Source of the DNA: Vulcanibacillus modesticaldus
Lineage (GTDB): Bacteria > Bacillota > Bacilli > Tepidibacillales > Tepidibacillaceae
Assembly (NCBI RefSeq): GCF_001730235.1
Contig: NZ_MIJF01000012.1
Location: forward strand, 1 to 39,743
Direction: 5' to 3'
DNA: 39,743 nt
Every line of letters begins with the position of its first letter. The first letter of the stretch is position 1. The notes beneath the pieces are model-generated. The model saw only the letters and a list, made by a program, of their open reading frames with translations, was not told where the DNA came from and did no database searches. Of the stretch, positions 32,151-39,743 are shown piece after piece. A program made the translations under genes and the position numbers.

Positions 32151-32951
32151 CTATACAACGATATCTTTTTTATTGTATATATAGTAGGTTATCCCGGTTC
32201 CTAAAATAATTGTTAATGTCATTATTAACAAATAAATTAATTCTATTTTTCCATCAGCAATGATATTTGGCGGATCAATATATTTAAATGGGGAAAAGTA
32301 CTTTAAAAAACTGAATTTATCCGAAACATTAGAAATAATCCCCAGGAAATATGTGATTAATACGATGCCTATTGACATTGGATATATTTGCTTTGTTTTA
32401 ATAAAAAATACAGATAGTGCAAGTGTTACAGCGGCAAATGTTAGATGCATCAAGAAAGCACCGAACATTAACAATATTAATCTATCCACGTCATAGCCAC
32501 CGGGTTTATAGATTTCAAAGCTGGTTAGAGTTACGAGGGTTATAATAAAGTTAAATAAGAAAATATTCAGTAAAGCTACTCCTAATTTATTGTTAATGAT
32601 ATTATTTCGTGTGATAGGTTTTGCTAACAAAAATTCTATTGTTTTCTCATTTTCTTCCTTTGCTAATATATTTGAACTTAGCAATGCTGCATATATTCCA
32701 CCGAACAAAGTAACAAATATAAACGCTTCTATGCTAAAGAATTCTAAAATATTTCCCATATTAAGTCTATCGATACCAAATGCTTTGATTACTCCTTCAG
32801 GGAAGGTTTGTAATAGTTCTTCCATTTTGACCGCATTCTCCGAAAAACTTGGGTAAATACTGATTTCAAGTAACACTAATAATGAGATTGCTATCGTCCA
32901 GATAACTAAGGCTTTACGATTTCTTTTCCATTCTCTCAAAAAAATTGTCAT
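32151..32951 (-). CDS. ABC-2 type transporter permease
   Basis: 266 residues from the ATG at 32951 (GAAGGAGGAG upstream); the reading to 33017 overlaps the ATPase and is rejected. Six membrane helices are visible, the first starting ALVIWTIAISLLVLLEI. The cytosolic segment EENEKTIEFLLAKPITRNNIINNK, just after helix 2, is the coupling region of ABC-2 permeases of the multidrug/Na+/bacitracin export type. It starts two bases after the ATPase stop. With the ATPase and TetR gene it makes a regulated exporter. Confidence 0.9.
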   Translation of the reverse strand: MTIFLREWKRNRKALVIWTIAISLLVLLEISIYPSFSENAVKMEELLQTFPEGVIKAFGIDRLNMGNILEFFSIEAFIFVTLFGGIYAALLSSNILAKEENEKTIEFLLAKPITRNNIINNKLGVALLNIFLFNFIITLVTLTSFEIYKPGGYDVDRLILLMFGAFLMHLTFAAVTLALSVFFIKTKQIYPMSIGIVLITYFLGIISNVSDKFSFLKYFSPFKYIDPPNIIADGKIELIYLLIMTLTIILGTGITYYIYNKKDIVV

Positions 32952-32953
32952 CT

Positions 32954-33841
32954 TTATTTCTCCTCCTTCTCGTAATAATGCATAAAGATTTCCTCTAGCG
33001 AAGGTTCTTCGACCCAAAAGTTTTGTGGATTAATTTCATAAATATAGTTGAGAAGTTGTTTCACATCTCCTGAGAAAAGAAACTTTAATAAGTTATTATC
33101 CGCTGAGAAATCGGTAATTCCATCTAATTTAATGGTCAAGTCCATATTTGACTTTTCGAGTTCAATCGTTACTTTTTTATAGTTTCTTTTTCTTAGTTTT
33201 TCGATTTCCTCAACTTCAATTATTTTTCCATCCTTAATGATTGCCACGCGATGACATAATTTTTGAACTTCATTGAGTACATGGGAGGAGAAAAAGATTG
33301 TAGTTCCATGATTATTTTCTTCTTTTAAGACTTCAAAAAATCTATTTTGCATTAATGGGTCTAAACCACTGGTAGGTTCATCTAAAATTAATAACTTTGG
33401 ACTATGATGTAATGCCTGAATGATCGCTACTTTTTTCTTATTACCAAAAGAAAGATCAGATATATTCTTTTCCATATCTACTTCAAATATTTCCGCTAAT
33501 CTTTTAGTTTTTTCTTCAAATTTTTGTTCGTAAAATTTAGCGGAATATTGGAAAAGATCCCTGACCTTCATATCATCATAGTAGTGGACTTCGGAAGGTA
33601 TATAGCCAATAAGTTTTTTTATTTCCTTATTATCTTTTACAATATCTAAACCCATAACTTTTGCTGAGCCTGAAGTTGGAAAAATGAAATTAAGCAACGT
33701 TCTAATCGTTGTTGATTTTCCAGCACCGTTTGGACCTATGAATCCGAAGATTTCACCTTCTTTTACTGATAAATTTAAATTTTCAATTCCTCGGATGTCC
33801 CGGTAGTATTTAGTGAGATTACGAGTTTCAATCACATTCAT
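32954..33841 (-). CDS. ABC transporter ATP-binding protein (ABC-2 exporter)
   Basis: 295 residues from the ATG at 33841 (GAGGAGGG upstream). Walker A GPNGAGKST is at 36-44, the signature LSFGNKKK at 130-137 (F and N replace the usual G and Q/M) and Walker B LILDEP at 151-156. A 75-residue C-terminal extension follows, as in DrrA/CcmA-type export ATPases. It energises the adjacent ABC-2 permease. First gene of the operon, directly downstream of promoter and operator. Confidence 0.93.
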   Translation of the reverse strand: MNVIETRNLTKYYRDIRGIENLNLSVKEGEIFGFIGPNGAGKSTTIRTLLNFIFPTSGSAKVMGLDIVKDNKEIKKLIGYIPSEVHYYDDMKVRDLFQYSAKFYEQKFEEKTKRLAEIFEVDMEKNISDLSFGNKKKVAIIQALHHSPKLLILDEPTSGLDPLMQNRFFEVLKEENNHGTTIFFSSHVLNEVQKLCHRVAIIKDGKIIEVEEIEKLRKRNYKKVTIELEKSNMDLTIKLDGITDFSADNNLLKFLFSGDVKQLLNYIYEINPQNFWVEEPSLEEIFMHYYEKEEK

Positions 33842-33861
33842 TTTAACTATCCCTCCTCGTT

Positions 33862-33915
33862 TTGACCTATTGGTCAATATATATTCAGTATAGTTTACAT
33901 TACCTATTTATTCAA
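33862..33915 (-). promoter_or_regulatory. sigma-A promoter with TetR operator
   Basis: On the - strand TTGAAT and TATACT are separated by exactly 17 bases (-35 at 33915-33910, -10 at 33892-33887). Downstream, over the transcription start, is the palindrome TTGACC-TATT-GGTCAA (33862-33877), with perfect 6-base arms, typical of TetR-family sites. It lies 20 bases before the ATPase start codon. Confidence 0.75.
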
Positions 33916-34120
33916 TGTTTTTTCAAAAAAATGTAAAAATTTTAACTTAAAAGATACTTTAACCAATAAAAATCAATAAATTTCGCAACCTTTGATGTTT
34001 TAATGTGTCTAAAAATATGAAAATATGAAAAATATATTAATAAGTGTATTAATAAATGGTATTGATAAATGCACGAATTATTTAAACCTATAAACTAATT
34101 AAACTGCATGGAGGTTTAAA

Positions 34121-34759
34121 ATGAAAAAAAAGATTATACTTTTAATCAGTTTAATTTTTTTATTTAATGTTGTTACAGTTTATGCTGGAAGTGCAATTTA
34201 TGGATATTTTTACGGTTACGATAAAGTAAAAGTTTTTATCGACGGAGAAGAAGTCATTTCTAAGGTTCCTGCTTTTATTATTGACAACACAACCGTTATG
34301 CCGCTTCGGGCGATAGCAGAATCATTAGATGTAATTGTCACTTGGGATGATGAAGAGCAGACTGCACGTCTAATTAAACCGAATGTAAACATGCAGTTTA
34401 CGGCTAATCCTGTATTTGACAAAGAGAAACGAACTTATGTTGTATATAGTCCATTTGGTAAAATTCCTAAAAATCAACGTTATCATTTCAGCTTCCATGT
34501 CTACAGTGAAATTGACAATCTACCTTATGAAAATGTTCAGATTAGAGTCTTATTAAAGGATCCAGATGGAGAAGTTGTAGCGGAAGGTTTTGCTCAGTCT
34601 TTTGATGCTACTGAGGAAAATAGTTTACAATATATTAATTTTTTTCAAAATATAGATTTTATAAAAACGGGCAATTATAGTGTCGAACTTCAGTTAAGCA
34701 GTGAATCAACGCAGAATGAGTTTGTTAAGATAGGTGAAAAGTTAATTCTAGTAAAGTAA
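34121..34759 (+). CDS. stalk-domain (copper amine oxidase-like N) exported protein
   Basis: 212 residues with a signal peptide (MKKKIILLISLIFLFNVVTVYA, cleavage probably after A22). Residues 35-88 are one stalk domain: VKVFIDGEEVI, PAFIIDNTTVMPLRAIAESLDVIVTWDDEEQTARLI. The C-terminal half is a beta-sandwich-like region (YHFSFHVYSEIDN, VRVLLKDPDGEVVAEGF). These domains are wall-associated in Bacillota; the copper name reflects homology only. No catalytic motif is visible. AGGAGG-like GGAGGTTTAAAATG precedes the start. The terminator-like hairpin at 34838 follows it. Confidence 0.82.
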   Translation: MKKKIILLISLIFLFNVVTVYAGSAIYGYFYGYDKVKVFIDGEEVISKVPAFIIDNTTVMPLRAIAESLDVIVTWDDEEQTARLIKPNVNMQFTANPVFDKEKRTYVVYSPFGKIPKNQRYHFSFHVYSEIDNLPYENVQIRVLLKDPDGEVVAEGFAQSFDATEENSLQYINFFQNIDFIKTGNYSVELQLSSESTQNEFVKIGEKLILVK

Positions 34760-34816
34760 TAGTATGAGATTTTGTTTTAGATATCTTAAAAAGTTTAATT
34801 TTTCGACAAATAATGA

Positions 34817-34874
34817 TACAATGATTTTACTGACGAGAAAAGTCGTACCTATAATAAAAGGGTTCGACTTTTTT
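34817..34874 (+). promoter_or_regulatory. extended -10 promoter followed by a leader hairpin
   Basis: TGATACAAT (34814-34822) is an extended -10. About 15 bases further AAAAGTCG and CGACTTTT (34838-34872) form a hairpin with a T-run, before the M23 gene at 34898. If the promoter is real, the hairpin is in the leader of the M23 transcript and could attenuate it. Otherwise it terminates the upstream stalk-protein transcript. Confidence 0.45.
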
Positions 34875-34897
34875 AAATTGCAAAAGGAGTTGGATGA

Positions 34898-36061
34898 ATG
34901 AAAACGAAGGTATTATCAATTATTCTATTACTAGTTGCACTAATTTTCGGGACAGCTTATGTTATCTCACGGGAGTACAATACATATGATAGAGAGATAG
35001 TAGATAGTGAAGAAATAGTAGATAATAGTCAAGTTAATGACCAGGAACAAGTTGTCGATGAACCTAAAAGATATAATATACCAATACATAATATTAATGG
35101 TGAACCGATGTTTTCAATTCAAGATTTAAGTAAGTTCTATGATCTTAGATGGGAATATGATTCTTTTGAAGGTGTTATTTATATAAGAAATAAAGAGCAT
35201 GTTTTCCGTCTTTTAGAGGGAACTTCAATTGTATCTAAAGATGGTGTATATATTTCTAATTTATTGAAGCCGTATGTTGATTCTGAAAAGACAGTTTATA
35301 TTCCTGTGAAGATGTTAGAAAAGGTCTTTGATATTACTTACCAATTTTCTGACGATGATCAGGCTGTAGCTGTTTTTGCGTCTGAACAATCAAATTTAGA
35401 ACAGGAGAAAGGTGAAAACAACCCTTATTTAGATTTTGAGGAAGCTTTTCCGAAGATGTCTGTAGATGACATCGTAGCATATTTATCATTCCTTGCTCCG
35501 CCTTTAGAAGGGGTTCATATTAGTACAAGAGATTCTCAATTACCTGCTGCACCGAGAGCTTACCGTAATGGAACCCATGAAGGAATCGATTGGTATTCAG
35601 GATTTATTGGAGTTAATGTTGATCGTTCTACTCCCGTATTTTCTATGGCTGATGGAATAGTGGTTAGAGCGGATATTGATTATGTGGAATTAACTAATGA
35701 AGAAAGAAATGAAATGCTAGAAATTGCTAAATCTGCTGACCACACTCCACAATATATTTTAGATAAATTAAGGGGACAAACTGTTTGGGTTCAATACCCT
35801 AATGGTGTAATGGTCCGTTATGCTCATTTATCCAGGGTTGCTCCTGGAATTGAAGTCGGTAAATCAGTAAAAAAAGGTGAGATACTAGGTTATGTAGGTA
35901 ATTCCGGAACAAGTTATGGTGTAGATGGTAATGATTTAGGTTTACATCTCCACTCCGATATTCTGATTTATGATCATCTATTTTGGGAATATCTTGATAG
36001 AGAACAGATCAGAGATGTTTTAGAGAAATTGTTTCCCTATTCGAATGAAAATGACAACTGA
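34898..36061 (+). CDS. stalk domain-M23 (LytM) peptidase
   Basis: 387 residues. One N-terminal helix (residues 4-23) anchors or exports it; a polar linker follows to about 58, then a stalk-like domain (60-160). The C-terminal peptidase (about 200-360) has the LytM zinc set: H227 and D231 (THEGID), H310 (RYAHLS), and H350-L-H352 (GLHLHSD). All are intact, so it should be an active peptidoglycan endopeptidase outside the membrane. A 30-residue insertion (NEERNEMLEIAKSADHTPQ) interrupts the core between strands. It may act with the neighbouring stalk protein on the wall. Confidence 0.9.
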   Translation: MKTKVLSIILLLVALIFGTAYVISREYNTYDREIVDSEEIVDNSQVNDQEQVVDEPKRYNIPIHNINGEPMFSIQDLSKFYDLRWEYDSFEGVIYIRNKEHVFRLLEGTSIVSKDGVYISNLLKPYVDSEKTVYIPVKMLEKVFDITYQFSDDDQAVAVFASEQSNLEQEKGENNPYLDFEEAFPKMSVDDIVAYLSFLAPPLEGVHISTRDSQLPAAPRAYRNGTHEGIDWYSGFIGVNVDRSTPVFSMADGIVVRADIDYVELTNEERNEMLEIAKSADHTPQYILDKLRGQTVWVQYPNGVMVRYAHLSRVAPGIEVGKSVKKGEILGYVGNSGTSYGVDGNDLGLHLHSDILIYDHLFWEYLDREQIRDVLEKLFPYSNENDN

Positions 36062-36101
36062 ACTTTATTTTAATATTTAATGATTCATTAAGCAAAAATA
36101 A

Positions 36102-36110
36102 TGGTATAAT
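36102..36110 (+). promoter_or_regulatory. extended -10 promoter
   Basis: TGGTATAAT carries the TGn extension and a perfect TATAAT, 29 bases before the start at 36139. No good -35 is visible 17 bases upstream. Confidence 0.6.
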
Positions 36111-36138
36111 TGAGTAACTATATGGAAGGATGTAATGA

Positions 36139-36621
36139 ATGGAATCTTGGTTTAATAACTTCATTGAAATTGCAACAGAAGAACAAAAATTAAACTTTAA
36201 GAAATCAATTGAGCAGGAAGGTTTTTCTGCCATTAATCAGTTTATTCGTTCATTTTATGAAAAAATTAAAGAGATGGATCAAGATGAGTTTGAACAGGTG
36301 AAAAATTGGTTAAAAAAAGGAGAGGAGCTTTTTCCGAATCTGGTCGATTTTAGTCCATCCTTTGAAAATACTTGGCGCGATCTTTTGCAATTATATCAAA
36401 TTAAAGTTGAATTGTTTTCACAAGTGCCAGTTGATCAAAGGGATGGAGAATGGCAAATTTTATATGATAATCCTTATTCGACCGAACCAATCGTTTGCCA
36501 CTCCAATAAGAATTTCGTAGAAGCTACATATTTAATGGCTAAATATCAGTTAGGGATTAAAAAAGCAGAAATAGTTAAGTTACAAAAGGTAATAACTGTA
36601 ATCATCAAAAATGGCAAATAG
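36139..36621 (+). CDS. hypothetical protein (160 aa)
   Basis: 160 residues, largely helical, acidic/basic balanced, with no signal peptide or membrane segment. N-terminal helices (WFNNFIEIATEEQKLNF, AINQFIRSFYEKIKEM) could pack as a bundle. The C-terminal half, from WQILYDNPYSTEPIVC, is mixed alpha/beta, with YLMAKYQLGIKKAEIVKLQKV closing. GAAGG precedes the ATG. I do not recognise the family; a single Cys (C121) is present. It has its own promoter at 36102. Confidence 0.65.
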   Translation: MESWFNNFIEIATEEQKLNFKKSIEQEGFSAINQFIRSFYEKIKEMDQDEFEQVKNWLKKGEELFPNLVDFSPSFENTWRDLLQLYQIKVELFSQVPVDQRDGEWQILYDNPYSTEPIVCHSNKNFVEATYLMAKYQLGIKKAEIVKLQKVITVIIKNGK

Positions 36622-36630
36622 GTTTATTTT

Positions 36631-36639
36631 TGCTATAAT
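36631..36639 (+). promoter_or_regulatory. extended -10 promoter of the DUF1292 gene
   Basis: TGCTATAAT, with a perfect -10 and TGn extension, lies 46 bases before the start codon at 36685. Confidence 0.55.
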
Positions 36640-36684
36640 TCCCCAACTTGATAAATATCAAAAATACCTAGAAATGAGGATGAT

Positions 36685-36981
36685 ATGATGACAAAAGATC
36701 ACCACCATGATCACGATCATGACCATGAACATGAACACGAACACAAAGTAGTGCTTGTTGATGAAAATGGAGTAGAAAAAGAATTTACGATTGTAACTTG
36801 GTTTGAATCTGATTCCAAGGAATACGTTGTTTTGGTAGCATCTGATAACCCAGAAACTGAAGAGGGAGTTATTTTACGAGTAGAAGAAGAAAATGGTGAA
36901 GAGTTTTTAGTGGACATTGAAGATGATGAAGAATGGAATAAGGTTTTATCTATTTACGAAAAATTAGTTGCTGAAAATTAA
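36685..36981 (+). CDS. DUF1292 (YrzB-like) protein with His-rich N-terminus
   Basis: 98 residues (97 if the second ATG is used). Residues 6-20 alternate His with Asp and Glu, a classic divalent-metal-binding tail. The body, from KVVLVDENGVEKEF to the end, fits DUF1292: a small acidic beta domain (VTWFESDSKEYVVLVA, EGVILRVEEENGEEF). YrzB relatives often carry shorter such tails. The tail could bind Ni, Zn or Fe; there is no functional evidence. GAGGATGAT precedes the ATGs, and a terminator follows at 36984. Confidence 0.82.
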   Translation: MMTKDHHHDHDHDHEHEHEHKVVLVDENGVEKEFTIVTWFESDSKEYVVLVASDNPETEEGVILRVEEENGEEFLVDIEDDEEWNKVLSIYEKLVAEN

Positions 36982-36983
36982 TA

Positions 36984-37008
36984 AAAATCACCCGAATGGG
37001 TGATTTTT
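36984..37008. terminator. bidirectional terminator
   Basis: AAAAATCACCC-GAAT-GGGTGATTTTT has an 11-bp perfect stem with T-runs on both strands. It sits between the convergent DUF1292 gene and CBS gene. Confidence 0.92.
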
Positions 37009-37009
37009 A

Positions 37010-37642
37010 TTAATCTTCATGAATAGTCAGTATTTTGAATCCGTTCTTTTCTAAAATATTTAGTAGTTCTTCCTTTTTATCGGTATGTTCTATTTTTAAT
37101 AGTACCCTACGATTAAATTTCTCCCCAGCATCAAACGCTAAAGCAGTAATCACGTTCAAATGTAGATGGTGAACTATTTCTAAAATTTTTTCTAATCTTC
37201 CTTCCATCTCTAAGGTTCCTATTAGAATCCGAATTCCAGACACTCCAACTCCAAATGAAGATTCTAAAGCTCGGGTAATTTCTTTTCGCTTAACAATTCC
37301 TTGAAAGATCCCTTCATCATCTATGATAGGAACGAAAGGATAGCGAACGATAATTGGTAATAATTGTTCAAAACGGCTGTCTAAATTTAAAGGCTCAATC
37401 TTGGAAATCCCCATTGCTATTGGTTCTCTTTTAAGATCTTCGTAATCTCCTATTTGCCCTTTTTCAAAAATTTCGAATAACCCTTCCTTTGACAAAATAC
37501 CTACAAATTTACCATCATCATCTATTACTGGAATACTTTTTAATTGATTTTTTTTCATTACGGAAATCGCATGGCCAATTGTATCGTCTTTTTTTAAAGT
37601 CACTAAATTTCTAGCATAAGTTATGCAGTTATGAATGAACAT
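37010..37642 (-). CDS. CBS-domain pair protein with C-terminal ACT-like domain
   Basis: 210 residues. CBS1 (about 8-60: YARNLVTLKKDDTIGHAISVMKKNQLKSIPVIDDDGKFVGILS) and CBS2 (about 75-128: PLNLDSRFEQLLPIIVRYPFVPIIDDEGIFQGIVKRKEI) form a Bateman unit that usually binds adenine nucleotides. The last 70 residues (GIRILIGTLEMEGRLEKILEIVHHLHLNVITA) resemble an ACT-like regulatory domain, as in AcuB-type proteins. A ligand sensor is likely. It ends one base after a bidirectional terminator and is monocistronic. Confidence 0.85.
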   Translation of the reverse strand: MFIHNCITYARNLVTLKKDDTIGHAISVMKKNQLKSIPVIDDDGKFVGILSKEGLFEIFEKGQIGDYEDLKREPIAMGISKIEPLNLDSRFEQLLPIIVRYPFVPIIDDEGIFQGIVKRKEITRALESSFGVGVSGIRILIGTLEMEGRLEKILEIVHHLHLNVITALAFDAGEKFNRRVLLKIEHTDKKEELLNILEKNGFKILTIHED

Positions 37643-37763
37643 CTTGCCTCACTCCTAATCTATTGTAGTTATTATTATCATACTGTATTCTATTCTTTTT
37701 TCATATAAACAAATTTACATTTTTAAAAAAATTGACAATTTCAAACGATTAAACATAATTTTA

Positions 37764-37802
37764 CGAACATAAGTTCTATTAATCGGGAATATGGTGTATA
37801 AT
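37764..37802 (+). promoter_or_regulatory. LexA (SOS) box and promoter
   Basis: CGAAC-ATAA-GTTCT (37764-37777) matches the Bacillus LexA consensus CGAAC-N4-GTTCG except for its last base. A perfect TATAAT (37797-37802) follows, so the box overlaps the -35. The polymerase/yolD unit is therefore expected to be induced by DNA damage. Confidence 0.8.
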
Positions 37803-37839
37803 AACTAAGAATCTAATATTAATGAATGAGGGATTGATG

Positions 37840-39078
37840 ATGGGTAAAAGCAAAAAAATAATTTTTTTAGTCGATATACAAAGCTTTTATGCGTCAGTGG
37901 AAATAGCGTCTAATCCCGATTTAAGGGGTAAGCCTGTTGTTGTATGTGGAGACCCCAAAAAGAGACATGGGATTACACTAGCGGCAAGTCCCGAAGCTAA
38001 AAAATCAGGGGTAAAGACAGGGATGCCTATTTGGCAAGTGAAGGCTCTCTGTCCTAAGGTTAATTTCGTTAGACCCCATATGAAAAAGTATATAGAAGCT
38101 TCAATACAAATTACTGAAATATTAAATCAATTTACAGATCAAGTTGAGGTCTTTTCAATTGATGAGCAATTTTTGGATTTGACCAAAAGTCAGTCCTTAT
38201 TTGGAACGCCGGAAACAATGGCCAAAATGATTCAGCAAAGGATTTGGGATGAAGTAGGGGTTTTTGCGAGGATAGGAATAGGGGAAAACAAAATCCATGC
38301 AAAAATGGCTTGTGACAACTTTGCGAAAAAAAATAAAGTGGGAATTTTTAAGTTGAACCAACAAAACTATCGTGATCTGACAGGGCCATTACCAATTGAC
38401 CAACTTTTTGGTGTCGGGAGTCGAATGAAACGTAATCTAGAGAGAATAGGTATTTATACGATTGCAGATTTGGCGGAACGCTCTTTAGAAGAAATGAAAA
38501 AAAGGTGGGGAATAAATGGTCATGTTTTATGGTTAAATGCCCATGGAATTGATTACTCTCCTGTTGAGAGCAGTTCAACAGTATTATACAAAGGGGTTGG
38601 GAACAGTATCACTTTACCTAGGGACTATGAAAATCGTAAGGACATCGAAGTTGTATTACTAGAGCTTACAGAGGAAGTATGTCGCCGTGCTAGATTGATG
38701 CATAAAAAAGGAAACACTGTTCATCTATCGGTCAGAGGAGCTGACTTTGATCATCCAACGGGATTTCACAGACAAATGACTCTCCCATTTGCGACAAATG
38801 CTACGATGGACGTTTATCGAGGTGTATTGCAGTTATTTGATAGATTTTGGGATAAAGAACCAGTAAGGAGTGTAGGGGTAAGTTTGACTAAATTAGAGGA
38901 CGCTCGGGAAGTTCAACTAAGTTTTTTTTCTGATCAAGTAAAAAAAATCCAGTTGGGCAATGTAATGGACGAAATACGAAATCGATATGGTAAAACGGCT
39001 ATTTTTAGAGCATCTTCATTATCATCAGCGGGACTATTATTTGATCGAGCGACAAAAATAGGAGGTCATGAAGCATGA
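37840..39078 (+). CDS. Y-family DNA polymerase (YqjW/UvrX type)
   Basis: 412 residues from the ATG at 37840, seven bases after GAGGG; upstream ATGs at 37822 and 37837 are too close or far. Catalytic carboxylates are D12 (FLVDIQSFYASVE) and D108-E109 (FSIDEQF). The little-finger domain follows, and QLSFF (359-363) is a beta-clamp-binding motif. The context, with LexA box and yolD downstream, matches Bacillus YqjW/UvrX error-prone lesion-bypass polymerases rather than DinB. It works at stalled replication forks. Its stop overlaps the yolD start (ATGA). Confidence 0.95.
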   Translation: MGKSKKIIFLVDIQSFYASVEIASNPDLRGKPVVVCGDPKKRHGITLAASPEAKKSGVKTGMPIWQVKALCPKVNFVRPHMKKYIEASIQITEILNQFTDQVEVFSIDEQFLDLTKSQSLFGTPETMAKMIQQRIWDEVGVFARIGIGENKIHAKMACDNFAKKNKVGIFKLNQQNYRDLTGPLPIDQLFGVGSRMKRNLERIGIYTIADLAERSLEEMKKRWGINGHVLWLNAHGIDYSPVESSSTVLYKGVGNSITLPRDYENRKDIEVVLLELTEEVCRRARLMHKKGNTVHLSVRGADFDHPTGFHRQMTLPFATNATMDVYRGVLQLFDRFWDKEPVRSVGVSLTKLEDAREVQLSFFSDQVKKIQLGNVMDEIRNRYGKTAIFRASSLSSAGLLFDRATKIGGHEA

Positions 39079-39407
39079 GAAGGGGTAATCTTTTATGGAC
39101 AGGTAGTCGGATGATGTTGTCAGAACATCGACAATTATTAAATGAGCTATTGAGGGAAGAACAAATTGAGGATGATCTGATAAGGGAGTTGGATCAACAG
39201 CAACTGGAAGAGTGGCAAGAAATACTGAATAGAGCAATTGCTAATCATCAAGAAATTATAGTTACGATCGGTTACAAAGAAAAAAAACAATTAATCGGGA
39301 GAATCGTCACTTGGGATGTGGAACAAGGGGATCTGTACTTGCAAATAGAAGAGGATGAACGTATTAGAGTACTTGCTAAGCAAATTATTGATTTGAAACT
39401 GAGATAA
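39075..39407 (+). CDS. YolD-like protein
   Basis: 110 residues, translationally coupled to the polymerase through ATGA. The family landmarks are a short basic start (RRGNLLWTGSRMMLSEHRQLLNELL), an acidic middle and a C-terminal strand set GRIVTWDVEQGDLYLQIEEDERIRV. YolD proteins usually accompany YqjW/UvrX-type polymerases and are thought to regulate them. Under the upstream LexA box both genes would be DNA-damage induced. Confidence 0.93.
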   Translation: MRRGNLLWTGSRMMLSEHRQLLNELLREEQIEDDLIRELDQQQLEEWQEILNRAIANHQEIIVTIGYKEKKQLIGRIVTWDVEQGDLYLQIEEDERIRVLAKQIIDLKLR

Positions 39408-39474
39408 ATTAAATGGGGATTGAAGTTTGTATTTTGTATAAGTGCGGTTTTTGGAAATGCAAGATAATAAAAAA

Positions 39475-39493
39475 GAGTGTCTAATTGACACTC
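39475..39493 (-). terminator. terminator/end hairpin of the right-edge IS
   Basis: GAGTGTC-TAATT-GACACTC forms a 7-bp stem. Read on the - strand it is followed by T's, so it terminates the transposase transcript. It may also be part of the element's terminal repeat. Confidence 0.65.
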
Positions 39494-39511
39494 CCAGACT
39501 GAAGACTAACC

Positions 39512-39743
39512 TCATGCTAAATTACCTAGTATGAAGTTATTTTTGTCAAAAATGCTTAAAATCTTGGATGAAATAAAAAATTGAGAGCGATTCGGACGTC
39601 TCTTCCACGTCCAATTCGCTAGCTTTTTCAAATTCATGGCAGCAAAAACTAACATCGCCTGCATCGAGACTTTTTTCAAACCTCTTAACGTAGTCCAACG
39701 CAAACCATGTTTCTCTTTCATATCTGCAAATACTCTTTCTATT
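39512..39743 (-). CDS. C-terminal part of a transposase (IS1182-group, partial)
   Basis: The last 77 or so codons of a transposase cut by the window end. IERVFADMKEKHGLRW, TTLRGLKKVSMQAML and FAAMNLKKLANWTWK are the conserved end of DDE (IS4/IS1182-type, PF01609/PF13751) transposases, including the E of the DDE triad region (I-E-R-V-F). The stop is at 39512-39514. Intactness of the full element cannot be judged. It lies 105 bases beyond yolD and is convergent to it. Confidence 0.88.
   Translation of the reverse strand, partial: IERVFADMKEKHGLRWTTLRGLKKVSMQAMLVFAAMNLKKLANWTWKRRPNRSQFFISSKILSIFDKNNFILGNLA

Larger units (their letters stand above)
39408..39743. mobile_element. insertion sequence, right-edge portion
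   Basis: Partial element made of the transposase end, its terminator hairpin (39475-39493) and the flank after yolD. The left boundary is uncertain: no terminal inverted repeat partner or target duplication can be seen because the other end lies outside the window. Confidence 0.55.

Noticed and set aside
36685-36750. His-rich tail as an engineered or low-quality sequence
   Set aside because: His/Asp/Glu alternation occurs naturally in DUF1292 and metal-handling proteins; the frame and RBS are normal.
1-39743. CRISPR arrays, tRNA or rRNA genes, phage genes
   Set aside because: No regularly spaced direct repeats, no cloverleaf or rRNA-like stretches, and no capsid, terminase or integrase motifs were seen on either strand.

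Overview
The window is AT-rich with Bacillales-type genes and strong AGGAGG ribosome-binding sites. It suggests a low-GC Bacillota, probably an anaerobic or facultatively anaerobic Bacillus relative. The markers are a LexA-boxed YqjW-type polymerase with YolD, a YwrD-like gamma-glutamyltransferase, LysM-M14 peptidase, stalk-domain proteins, a sulfide:quinone-reductase/DsrE/TusE operon and a 2-hydroxyacyl-CoA-dehydratase-type enzyme pair. I see no rRNA, tRNA or CRISPR array.

Bases 1-15.3 kb are an accessory stretch with every gene on the + strand. It holds mostly unrelated single genes of the 'cassette' type: NUDIX, two SAM methyltransferases, 2H phosphoesterase, VOC, GNATs, and small membrane or secreted proteins. 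Between them lie gene debris (GNAT tails at 249-386 and 13289-13405, a GNAT stopped by one in-frame TGA at 12509) and short odd spacers. Embedded in it are two-gene units: a reductase-like SDR plus a class-3 aldehyde dehydrogenase (4819-7303), and DUF2157 plus GDYXXLXY membrane proteins (10491-12103).

Bases 15.3-23.3 kb hold a gamma-glutamyltransferase, an ABC importer operon (lipoprotein, permease, ATPase) ending in a clear terminator, a cytoplasmic LysM-M14 peptidase, an MBL hydrolase and a DUF1848 Fe-S protein.

Bases 23.45-27.82 kb are the most interesting part. A preQ1-I riboswitch with terminator hairpins controls a tight operon. Its first two genes are a 2-hydroxyacyl-CoA-dehydratase-type Fe-S protein and its ATP-dependent activator. 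They are followed by queD, queE, folE and queC, which make preQ0 from GTP. No queF, queG or queH is present, so the Fe-S pair is a candidate for an undescribed reductive step of queuosine synthesis (preQ0 to preQ1, or epoxyqueuosine to queuosine).

Bases 27.8-33.9 kb are on the - strand: a 47-residue protein missed by long-ORF calling, a PilZ c-di-GMP receptor, the SQR-TusE-DsrE2 sulfur operon, and an ABC-2 exporter with its TetR regulator behind a sigma-A promoter carrying a TTGACC-N4-GGTCAA operator. Bases 34.1-39.4 kb carry two stalk-domain exported proteins (one an M23 peptidase), an unknown 160-residue protein, a His-rich DUF1292 protein, a CBS protein, and the SOS-controlled Y-family polymerase plus YolD. 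The right edge cuts through a transposase related to the IS1182 group.
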